From positions 1 through 5,075 of the forward strand of contig CAJYOV010000133.1 of assembly GCA_913776405.1 (NCBI GenBank): DNA of 5,075 bases. Reading direction: 5' to 3'. A model generated the notes under the pieces. It was given only the letters and a program-made list of their open reading frames with translations, ran no database searches and was not told the origin of the DNA. Source of the stretch: Pseudobdellovibrionaceae bacterium (lineage in GTDB: Bacteria; Bdellovibrionota; Bdellovibrionia; Bdellovibrionales; JAMPXM01). Below are positions 1 through 5,075 of the stretch, in pieces. Position 1 is the first letter of the stretch; every line of letters begins with the position of its first letter. A program made the position numbers and the translations under genes.

Positions 1-2
1 CC

Positions 3-452
3 AACCGTTGTGCCAGATACCGTGTCATCCTCAGTACCGAAGATCATTTCATCTTCCGGAGTCAACGCGCTGTTGTCTTCGTAAACATAGACGTCGACAT
101 CTTCACTCCGACGATCATTCCAAGCGCCGTCTTTATGGGCTTTGTGATGTTTCTTTCCGTGGTGTTTCTTGGTCGTCGTTTTCTTCGACTTAGTTTCAGT
201 CGTTGTTGTTTCGTTTGCACCGTTCATCGTCGCATCTGTTGGAGGAACAGCGCCGGTGTTTGCGAGTGTATCAGGCTGTGTCGCCGGATCGTTGGCTGAC
301 GTCGTGCCCGAAGTCGTACCAGATGTCGTCGACTCAGTGACGATCGTTTCATCTCTCATGACTGATTCTTCAGCTGTTCGGTTACAGCCTGCTGCACCGG
401 CAAAGAATGCTGCCATCACGACCGAGCCTAAAATTTGATGTTTGTATTGCAT
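3..452 (-). CDS. Putative lipoprotein with Thr/Ser-rich and His/Lys-rich segments, C-terminus beyond window
   Basis: This reading frame stays open for 150 codons from the ATG at 450-452 to the left edge, where it is cut off. The start is well supported: AAGGAG (459-464) lies 6 bases upstream. Residues 1-23 look like a lipoprotein signal peptide, with K4 in the n-region, a hydrophobic core from about 7 to 21 and a lipobox ending A-A-G-C at C23. N24 follows the cysteine, which does not suggest inner-membrane retention by the E. coli +2 rule. Residues about 38-86 are rich in Thr, Ser and Asn, with a TSGTTSGTTS repeat, like a flexible linker. Residues 87-108 are rich in Lys and His (KKHHGKKHHKAHK at 95-107). 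After W111 the chain becomes acidic. I do not recognise the family. The His cluster might bind metal or a polyanion, but that is speculation. The plus-strand frames over this stretch are shadows. Confidence 0.82.
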   Translation of the reverse strand, partial: MQYKHQILGSVVMAAFFAGAAGCNRTAEESVMRDETIVTESTTSGTTSGTTSANDPATQPDTLANTGAVPPTDATMNGANETTTTETKSKKTTTKKHHGKKHHKAHKDGAWNDRRSEDVDVYVYEDNSALTPEDEMIFGTEDDTVSGTTV

Positions 453-458
453 GACCTT

Positions 459-464
459 CTCCTT
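459..464 (-). promoter_or_regulatory. Strong ribosome binding site for the His-rich lipoprotein gene
   Basis: AAGGAG on the minus strand, 6 bases before the ATG at 450-452. It is the best Shine-Dalgarno match in the window and fixes the start of the lipoprotein gene. No convincing sigma-70 promoter was found in the 115-base gap at 453-567. The nearest match is a TACACT hexamer at about 485-490 without a good -35 box. Confidence 0.75.
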
Positions 465-567
465 GGTTGCTGGTCCACGCTCAAAGTGTAGAAGCAGCGA
501 ACCCAGGAGTGATGACGACAGCGTGTAGATGTTGATGCGATCGATGAACTTTTTCAGTGACGATTCG

Positions 568-1143
568 TCACGGTGTCGCGCGAGCTCTCACCGAGTTCGC
601 GTCTAGTCCAGCTTGGAGAAGTGCTTTAGCAAAAGCACGGAATCCGCTGACTTGAGTTTTCAATCGCTCAAGCATAGCTGCGTTTTCGATGACGCCATTG
701 TTCACATACTTCGGAGCGTCGACCAAAAAGACTCGGTCTGGATAGATGTACGCGTTTCGGTAGCCGAACACACTTTGAAGATGTTCGACTGGCCGCAAGC
801 CTCCAAAACCCCAGCCGAGACCGATGAAACACACCGGTCGCCATTCAAATGAGTGCGGGTACGTCCAGTGGTCGATGAAGTATTTCAGGGCACCAGGGTA
901 GGAGCCGTTGTATTCCGGAACGACAACGATCAGGCCATCACAATTATCGATTTGTTTGATGGCCGCTTTCATCAGTTCAGGCGCTGTATCACCGTAGTGA
1001 CCGACAACCCCCGGAAGATCGAGAAGCTGAAGGTCGATAAGACCGACTTCCTCCCCGGCTTGTTTGTAAAGATCTTGGACGATCTTCGCGATTTGAAGAG
1101 AGCGAGAATTCGGGCGATTAGTTCCGGAGATGATGTATTTCAC
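568..1143 (-). CDS. NAD(P)H-dependent FMN reductase, flavodoxin fold
   Basis: The 191-residue product belongs to the NADPH-dependent FMN reductase family (ArsH/ChrR-like, PF03358 type). These are soluble cytoplasmic flavoproteins that pass two electrons from NAD(P)H through FMN to flavins, quinones, azo compounds or metal oxyanions. The N-terminal SGTNRPNSRSLQIA (6-19) matches the phosphate-binding loop for FMN. PEYNGSYPGALKYFIDH (76-92) matches the hallmark PEYN-x(2)-PG-x-LK-x-x-ID flavin site. The length is normal for the family. The start is GTG at 1141-1143; an AGGA at 1154-1157 lies 10 bases upstream and no in-frame ATG fits better. It begins 31 bases after the M48 protease stop, so co-transcription is likely. 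The true substrate cannot be told from sequence. The family call is firm; any redox-stress role is inference. Confidence 0.9.
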   Translation of the reverse strand: MKYIISGTNRPNSRSLQIAKIVQDLYKQAGEEVGLIDLQLLDLPGVVGHYGDTAPELMKAAIKQIDNCDGLIVVVPEYNGSYPGALKYFIDHWTYPHSFEWRPVCFIGLGWGFGGLRPVEHLQSVFGYRNAYIYPDRVFLVDAPKYVNNGVIENAAMLERLKTQVSGFRAFAKALLQAGLDANSVRARATP

Positions 1144-1174
1144 CGGCTCATCTTCCTAGACGTTGTTCAGCCGA

Positions 1175-2191
1175 TCAACCTTTCGGATGGTTTTTGACGA
1201 TGGTGTCGATCTTTTTCCGCAGGCGATCGAAGTTCACGGAACTCACGATGGAGCGTGGATTCTTTTTTACTTGCGCTGAGAGCTGATTCATTTGCTGGAC
1301 GCGCTCGGCACTTGGCGGATGCGTGCTCATCGCGTCGCTGACGGATGAAATGAGGCCATTAGAGTTCGATTTTGCCTGTTGTTCCATTTGAAGCAACTTT
1401 GCGTAGAACGTGCCTACGTGATCCGGCGCATAGCCCGCTTTAACCGATGTGCGGAAGCCGATTCGGTCGGCTTCCATTTCGTCTTCTCGCGAGTTCGCCA
1501 TGAACTTATATTTTTGCACGAGAAGTCCGCCGCCGATTCCGGCTGCGGCGCCAAGGCCGGTGGCCTTAGCCAAACACGCGTTGTCACCCTTACGGCAGGC
1601 AAGCTTGCCGATCCCAAAACCAGCTGCGGCGCCTATCAAGCCCCCGCCTGCGCCAAAGAGCCAGCTCTTTGATGACTCACGCTTTGCAGCTTCCATGCGC
1701 TCGGCTGCGTGACGGGCTTTCACGTGACCGATTTCGTGACCAATAACGCCCGCAAGTTCTGCTTCCGTTTCAGCCATCGCGATCAGAGGTGCCGTCACAA
1801 ACACGGTGCCCGCAGGCAATGCGAACGCATTCACCATTGGTACATCGACGACGGTAAAATTATAGGTGTACGGGTGATTCGCAAGATTGTTCGCTGCGAC
1901 CAACCGACCGCCGAGATTGCTGATGTAGCGCTGAGCTTCGGCGTCTTGAAGTGGCGGATAATCTTTGCGCATCATCGGCAGCGCTTCTTGGGTCATCTTC
2001 TTTTCATCGGCAACGGTGAGTTCAGTCTCTTGGCCCGAGTTGTCGCCTTCGCGATTTCGGTGTCCATCTGACGCGCAGGCCGCCATGAGCATCGGGACAG
2101 CCGCGAGAAATGCGCGACGTCCATACGTGGTCGAATTTAGTTCGCTCAAGACGTCTTCAAGTTCGATCAGAATTTGCGATTTTTCAGACAT
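1175..2191 (-). CDS. M48-family zinc metalloprotease, probable Tat-exported lipoprotein
   Basis: The 338-residue product is an M48 peptidase, related to the envelope proteases LoiP and BepA that degrade or help mature outer-membrane proteins. The zinc site is complete: HEIGH at 152-156 supplies two His ligands and catalytic E153. The ExxxD motif at 238-242 (within SREDEMEADRIG) supplies the third ligand, E238. STHPPSAERV (289-298) matches the conserved HP region near the active site in BepA-like proteins. The N-terminus is unusual: a 24-residue n-region, then GRRAFLAAVP (24-33), which fits a twin-arginine signal, then a lipobox ending M-A-A-C at C39. A40 follows, consistent with outer-membrane sorting. 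Between the zinc motifs sits a Gly/Ala-rich stretch (178-224) with C199 and C206 in a short loop. No good Shine-Dalgarno precedes the ATG. The protease call is firm; the export route and target are inferred. Confidence 0.92.
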   Translation of the reverse strand: MSEKSQILIELEDVLSELNSTTYGRRAFLAAVPMLMAACASDGHRNREGDNSGQETELTVADEKKMTQEALPMMRKDYPPLQDAEAQRYISNLGGRLVAANNLANHPYTYNFTVVDVPMVNAFALPAGTVFVTAPLIAMAETEAELAGVIGHEIGHVKARHAAERMEAAKRESSKSWLFGAGGGLIGAAAGFGIGKLACRKGDNACLAKATGLGAAAGIGGGLLVQKYKFMANSREDEMEADRIGFRTSVKAGYAPDHVGTFYAKLLQMEQQAKSNSNGLISSVSDAMSTHPPSAERVQQMNQLSAQVKKNPRSIVSSVNFDRLRKKIDTIVKNHPKG

Positions 2192-2197
2192 GCTTCG

Positions 2198-2226
2198 ATT
2201 CTAAAGGTGAATCGCAAGCGGACCAA
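2198..2226 (-). promoter_or_regulatory. Candidate sigma-70 promoter for the M48 protease gene, possibly leaderless
   Basis: On the minus strand, TTGGTC (2221-2226) and TAGAAT (2198-2203) are separated by 17 bases. The -10 box matches consensus at 5 of 6 positions, the -35 box at 3 of 6. Transcription starting about 7 bases past the -10 box would begin at or next to the ATG at 2189-2191, giving a leaderless mRNA. This would explain why no Shine-Dalgarno is visible for this gene. A chance match remains possible. Confidence 0.35.
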
Positions 2227-2277
2227 AATCTCTGAGGTCTAGTCGTAATTGGTTTAGCCGTTTCGATGTTGGCAAAG

Positions 2278-2796
2278 TTACGGGCGCTCGAGTTTCTTGA
2301 AACCGCGAGCTTCGGCGTCTGAAAGCTTCTCTGCGGGAATTTCGTAAACGTTAATAATTCCCGTTGGTGAGCCGCAAACTTGAATGTGCATCATGCCGTC
2401 GGGACGTTTGTCGCGAGAGAAGACTTTGATGCCTTTCAGCTCTTTTTCCATATCTTCGGCGGAAATCGCCTTACCCATTCCGCATTGCAAGCTGCCGTCG
2501 GCCTTGAAAACGAAAACGTTGCCCGAAGTTTGCGTCGTTGTAGACACGGGACCTCCCGATGAAGCGCCTGTCGCTTGCGTGCGAAGTGTCGGCGGGGTCG
2601 CAACAGGTGCCGGTGCTGATGAACCCGCATTCGCTGCAACAGGTGCTGCTACGTTAGTTTCGTCACGATTTGGTTGACGCAATTCGCGGCACGGCTTGTT
2701 TGCACAGGCGCCAAAAAGAGCGAGCGCTGAAAGGGCTACGCCTAACGCCCAGACCATCGGAGAGGTGTTAGCCGAGCGGGCGCGGTTTACTGCCAT
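2278..2796 (-). CDS. Small uncharacterised lipoprotein, translationally coupled to bamB
   Basis: The 172-residue product is not a family I recognise. The n-region carries R5 and R7, followed by a hydrophobic core (about 14-29) and a lipobox ending F-G-A-C at C31; A32 is compatible with outer-membrane sorting. Residues about 45-90 form a Pro/Ala/Ser/Thr/Gln-rich linker. The folded part appears to be 91-172, with two cysteines (C105 in SLQCGMG, C141 in IQVCGSPTG) that could form a disulfide in the periplasm, and an INVYEIP strand at 148-154. The ATG overlaps the end of bamB by 10 bases, and GGAGA (2806-2810) lies 9 bases upstream inside bamB, supporting this start. It looks like the last gene of the yfgM-bamB group. 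Position suggests a role with the beta-barrel assembly machine, but nothing in the sequence proves it. Confidence 0.85.
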   Translation of the reverse strand: MAVNRARSANTSPMVWALGVALSALALFGACANKPCRELRQPNRDETNVAAPVAANAGSSAPAPVATPPTLRTQATGASSGGPVSTTTQTSGNVFVFKADGSLQCGMGKAISAEDMEKELKGIKVFSRDKRPDGMMHIQVCGSPTGIINVYEIPAEKLSDAEARGFKKLERP

Positions 2797-3965
2797 GGTA
2801 AACGGTCTCCCCGTCTGTGATAACCGAGTTTAAACGCGTAGAGATTTGCGCCGACCGACGCGACATACGCTTCGCCGGTTGCGTCGATCACGGTTGGTGT
2901 CGCCACGATACCTACGCCTGGCTCGTAGCGAGCGAGCTGTTTGCCATCGTCAGGGTTTGTGACTACAAGCGCGCCTTCGGATTCCCCGTAGAGGAGAAGA
3001 CCACGGAAGAGTGCGACTTGAGTTGCGATCCCTTTTTTCAGTTTAAAAGCAGCAAGCTGTTTCCCTGAGCGTTTATCGAGCGTCAGGATCTCGCCATTGA
3101 CGGTTGAGTAATAAAGTCGATCCGCAAAACGATCTTTACCGAGTGTTACCGGTACGTAGGCGCCTTGGTCGACAGTCCAATTCACAGAGCCCGATTCAAC
3201 ATTGAGAGAGTTCAGTGAGCCGTCGAAACTTGCAACATAGAGAGCATCACCGTCGACGACTGGGGTTGCATCGACGTCGATGAAGCGCGAACCGCGGCCG
3301 ATTTTACGTTCCCAATTGAGGGAGCCATCTCGTTTTTTGAGTGCCACAACGAAGCCGTCACTAAAGCCAACAAACACGTTTGCGCCATGAACGACAGGCT
3401 TTGTCGTTGCGCGAATCGAGAGTTGAGTTGTGACTTGGCGATTGTAAACCCAGAGCTGTTTTCCAGAAGCGGCGTCGAGTGCGTAAACGACATCAGAACC
3501 CGACTGGAAATAAACGACGCCTTCGTCGACCGTTGGCGCCGCGAGCGTCTCTGCTCGCACAGGGAAGGTCCAAAGCGTTTGGCCGGTCAAAACGTTTACG
3601 CAGTAAAACTGACCGTCGCTCGAGCCGAAATAAAGGCGATCGCCTTGAGCAGCTGCGCCACCTTCGACCCCGTTTTCGAGATTCAGGCGCCAAAGTTGAG
3701 CGCCCGTTGCGCGATCGTAAGCAACGATGCCATCGATTGCATTCGATTGAACGATGATTGACTCAAGAACGAGCGGCTGCATCCGATTTAAACGACGGAA
3801 GCCGAAAAACTCATGAGCCAACGTCGTACGTGACCACGAGTTTTCCATGACGAATTCTCGGTTCTGACGATTGTTCCCCATTGAGATCCCGAGGCTAGAA
3901 CAGCCTGACATCGCAACAACTGACGAAACTACGAGAGAGATAAAACCGAGAGTTCGCAGAGCCAT
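2787..3965 (-). CDS. bamB: Outer-membrane assembly lipoprotein BamB
   Basis: BamB is the beta-propeller lipoprotein of the BAM complex; it binds BamA on the periplasmic face of the outer membrane and helps feed beta-barrel proteins. The 392 residues match the usual length. A signal peptide ends in a lipobox at C22 (AMSGC), followed by S23. PQQ-like blade repeats with the pattern (S/T)G-x-x-LW recur at about 84-96, 124-136, 164-176, 210-222, 255-267, 297-309 and 337-349, with a last strand near 372-381. L182, I184 and R185 (QLSIR) and D230/D232 (IDVDATPVV) align with the E. coli BamB loop residues L173, L175, R176, D227 and D229 reported to contact BamA. It begins 2 bases after the yfgM-like stop without a strong Shine-Dalgarno, so translational coupling is likely. 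A PQQ-dependent enzyme is excluded by the short lipoprotein form. Confidence 0.92.
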   Translation of the reverse strand: MALRTLGFISLVVSSVVAMSGCSSLGISMGNNRQNREFVMENSWSRTTLAHEFFGFRRLNRMQPLVLESIIVQSNAIDGIVAYDRATGAQLWRLNLENGVEGGAAAQGDRLYFGSSDGQFYCVNVLTGQTLWTFPVRAETLAAPTVDEGVVYFQSGSDVVYALDAASGKQLWVYNRQVTTQLSIRATTKPVVHGANVFVGFSDGFVVALKKRDGSLNWERKIGRGSRFIDVDATPVVDGDALYVASFDGSLNSLNVESGSVNWTVDQGAYVPVTLGKDRFADRLYYSTVNGEILTLDKRSGKQLAAFKLKKGIATQVALFRGLLLYGESEGALVVTNPDDGKQLARYEPGVGIVATPTVIDATGEAYVASVGANLYAFKLGYHRRGDRLPWQ

Positions 3966-3967
3966 GA

Positions 3968-4858
3968 TTACTTCGCCGTTTCTGTTTTGGCGTCAGCCGA
4001 CGCTGCTTGTGGAGCCGCTTGGCTTGGAGCTGTCGCTGCAGCCGCAACCGGAGTTTTCAATTCAAGTGCGCGCAACAAGCCTTTCGCTGTTGATGCGGCC
4101 GTAGACTCCGGCGCTGCGGTCGAAGCTTGGCGGTAGAGTTCCATCGCGCGGTCGGCTTGGCCCATTTGCTCGAAGCAAAGACCTGAACGAAGGCTCACGT
4201 CCGCTTTCAAGTGGTTCGCGTTTGAATCAGTCAGAAGTGGCTGCCAAGTGGTAACGGCCGTTTGGCAATCGCCTTTTGCCGCAAGCGCGTTGCCCCAAAG
4301 AACACGCGAAAGCTGCGCTAGCGTGTGCGATGACGAAAGTTTCGTCGCCGGAATCTGCGCAAGCTCGATCGCCTTGTCTGGCTGCTTGTAAGAAAGGTAA
4401 GTTTCGCCAGCGAGAATCGCCGCTTGAGCGCCTGCCGCCGTGCCCGCGTGTTCTTTCGCAACGGCTTCGAGAGCCGCGAGATCGGAACCGTAATCTTTTG
4501 CGATATCGCCAGTTGCAGCCGTTGCCGCAGGTTGCGATTTGGCTTGTTCAGCTGGCATGAAGTCTTTGAACTTTGCGCGCTCGAACTCTTCTTTCTTTTT
4601 CATGAAAGAGGCTTCGGCTTTGTAGTAAGCCTCTTGCGCTTGAGTTTCTTGGCGGCGATTTACGAACTGTACACCTGCGTAGGCGATGCCACCCAAGACT
4701 GCGAGGACGATAAGTGCTACGAAAAGTTTTGCGTTGTCTTCAATCCAGTTGAAGCCGCTCGCTAGACCCGACTGAACCGCGTCTGCATCTTTAATTTCGA
4801 TGTGATGTGAACCCGATGTGCCGGGAGTGCCAGATGTGTCTGTGGTGCCAGTCGACAT
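3968..4858 (-). CDS. YfgM-like single-pass membrane protein with TPR-like periplasmic domain
   Basis: The 296-residue product resembles YfgM, an ancillary subunit of the SecYEG translocon that links it to periplasmic chaperones. Order of parts: a polar N-terminus rich in Ser, Thr and Gly (1-17); one membrane helix at about 45-66; a charged coiled-coil-like stretch (70-98); a helical TPR-like region (about 125-265) with AGETYLSYKQPDKAIELAQ and SGLCFEQMGQADRAMELYRQA as clear TPR halves; then an Ala/Pro/Gln-rich tail. C198 and C228 are its only cysteines. By analogy the bulk lies in the periplasm, although RR at 68-69 after the helix argues weakly against this. The ATG at 4856-4858 has AGGA (4866-4869) 7 bases upstream. 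It lies directly before bamB, as yfgM does in E. coli. It is longer than E. coli YfgM (about 206 residues), mainly through its two ends and a linker near 100-120. Confidence 0.85.
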   Translation of the reverse strand: MSTGTTDTSGTPGTSGSHHIEIKDADAVQSGLASGFNWIEDNAKLFVALIVLAVLGGIAYAGVQFVNRRQETQAQEAYYKAEASFMKKKEEFERAKFKDFMPAEQAKSQPAATAATGDIAKDYGSDLAALEAVAKEHAGTAAGAQAAILAGETYLSYKQPDKAIELAQIPATKLSSSHTLAQLSRVLWGNALAAKGDCQTAVTTWQPLLTDSNANHLKADVSLRSGLCFEQMGQADRAMELYRQASTAAPESTAASTAKGLLRALELKTPVAAAATAPSQAAPQAASADAKTETAK

Positions 4859-4889
4859 AACTCAATCCTTTTGAGAGTAGTGCCCGGCT

Positions 4890-4918
4890 ATGTTCCTAAG
4901 CCCCTTCACTTATGTCAA
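4890..4918 (-). promoter_or_regulatory. Candidate sigma-70 promoter for the yfgM-bamB group
   Basis: A perfect -35 hexamer TTGACA (4913-4918, minus strand) is followed after 17 bases by GAACAT (4890-4895), a weak -10 box matching 3 of 6 positions including the key second A and last T. Transcription would start near 4883, leaving a leader of about 25 bases that includes the AGGA ribosome site. The location, just upstream of the first complete gene of the group, is right. The weak -10 keeps confidence low. Confidence 0.4.
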
Positions 4919-4929
4919 ATAAAGGGGCT
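4899..4929 (-). terminator. GC-rich stem-loop after the upstream gene, atypical terminator
   Basis: AGCCCCTT and AAGGGGCT form a perfect 8-bp stem around a 15-base loop, 23 bases after the stop codon of the upstream gene. No U-run follows on the minus strand (TAGGAACA comes next), so this is not a canonical intrinsic terminator. It may be a weak terminator, a 3'-end stabiliser or a processing signal. The loop contains the candidate -35 box of the next transcript. Confidence 0.35.
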
Positions 4930-4952
4930 CAAGTATTGAGGATTTAAGCAGA

Positions 4953-5075
4953 TTAGCGGTTCTTGACTTCGCGGAGTGTCGAGAACGGACGAGCCGAGAA
5001 GCCCGCATGCATCTGGTTCAAGCGACCGATCGATTTAATGCGCTCTTCGCCCATACGATCGGCAGCCGTGTGTGT
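4953..5075 (-). CDS. C-terminal 40 codons of an unidentified protein
   Basis: The frame enters from the right edge and ends at a TAA (4953-4955), giving 40 residues ending FSARPFSTLREVKNR. The segment is basic and probably helical, with GEERIKSIGRLNQM at about 9-22. Codon choice resembles the downstream genes. I do not recognise the family. In E. coli yfgM and bamB lie between hisS and der, but this tail does not look like the C-terminus of either that I can recall. The stem-loop and candidate promoter after its stop suggest that it belongs to a separate transcript from the yfgM-bamB group. That it is coding rests on the open frame and position only. Confidence 0.6.
   Translation of the reverse strand, partial: THTAADRMGEERIKSIGRLNQMHAGFSARPFSTLREVKNR

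Noticed and set aside
291..345. Repetitive tract considered as a tandem DNA repeat
   Set aside because: It is a Thr/Ser/Gly codon-level repetition (TSGTTSGTTS) inside the coding sequence, with imperfect units, not an independent repeat element.
169..438. Plus-strand 89-codon frame
   Set aside because: It lies opposite the His-rich lipoprotein gene, which has a strong ribosome site and signal peptide. The Val/Ser-rich product is the mirror of Thr/Asn codons on the other strand.
557..571. Perfect hairpin GTGACG-ATT-CGTCAC overlapping the FMN reductase stop codon, considered as a terminator
   Set aside because: The stem has only 6 bp with a 3-base loop, and on the minus strand it is followed by TGAAAAAG rather than a U-run.
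1140..1151. Three-codon frame ATG-AGC-CGG-TGA overlapping the GTG start of the FMN reductase, considered as a coupling micro-ORF
   Set aside because: The Shine-Dalgarno directly abuts this ATG, which is too close for initiation, while its spacing to the GTG is good. A chance occurrence is likelier.
613..1197. Two consecutive plus-strand frames
   Set aside because: Both are antisense to the FMN reductase, whose motifs are unmistakable; no ribosome site or recognisable domain in the plus-strand products.
1379..2204. Several overlapping plus-strand frames and one minus-strand frame in another phase
   Set aside because: All overlap the M48 protease with its complete zinc motifs; their compositions are those of shadow frames.
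3387..3761. Plus-strand 124-codon frame opposite bamB
   Set aside because: The Arg/Cys-rich product has no recognisable features and is fully antisense to the well-supported bamB.

Overview
The window carries six protein-coding genes, all on the minus strand: four complete and two cut by the window edges. It looks like ordinary chromosome of a Gram-negative bacterium with an outer membrane. BamB, a YfgM-like protein and four probable lipoproteins all point to cell-envelope biology. Composition is moderate, with no strong AT or GC bias visible. The gene content would suit a Bdellovibrio-type or other deltaproteobacterial relative, but that lineage is inference from the look of the proteins, not shown by the sequence.

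Layout in the direction of transcription (high to low coordinates). At 4953-5075 lies the last 40 codons of an unidentified gene. A 94-base gap follows, with a GC-rich stem-loop and a candidate promoter. Next comes a tight three-gene group: a YfgM-like single-pass membrane protein with a TPR-like domain (3968-4858), BamB (2787-3965, 2 bases downstream) and an unrecognised small lipoprotein (2278-2796, overlapping the end of bamB by 10 bases). After an 81-base gap there is an M48-family zinc metalloprotease with an apparent twin-arginine lipoprotein signal (1175-2191). It is followed 31 bases later by a flavodoxin-fold NAD(P)H-dependent FMN reductase that starts with GTG (568-1143). A further gap of 115 bases precedes a strong Shine-Dalgarno site and a lipoprotein gene with a His/Lys-rich stretch (3-452), which runs off the left edge.

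The genes suggest envelope assembly and quality control. YfgM-type proteins work at the Sec translocon exit with periplasmic chaperones. BamB is the beta-propeller lipoprotein of the beta-barrel assembly machine. M48 lipoproteins such as LoiP and the related periplasmic BepA degrade or mature outer-membrane proteins. The lipoprotein overlapping bamB and the His-rich lipoprotein are the least explained genes here. No mobile element, CRISPR array, tRNA or rRNA was seen, and no plus-strand gene is supported. I did not find a clear novel multi-gene system; the best leads are the bamB-coupled lipoprotein and the unusual architecture of the M48 protease.
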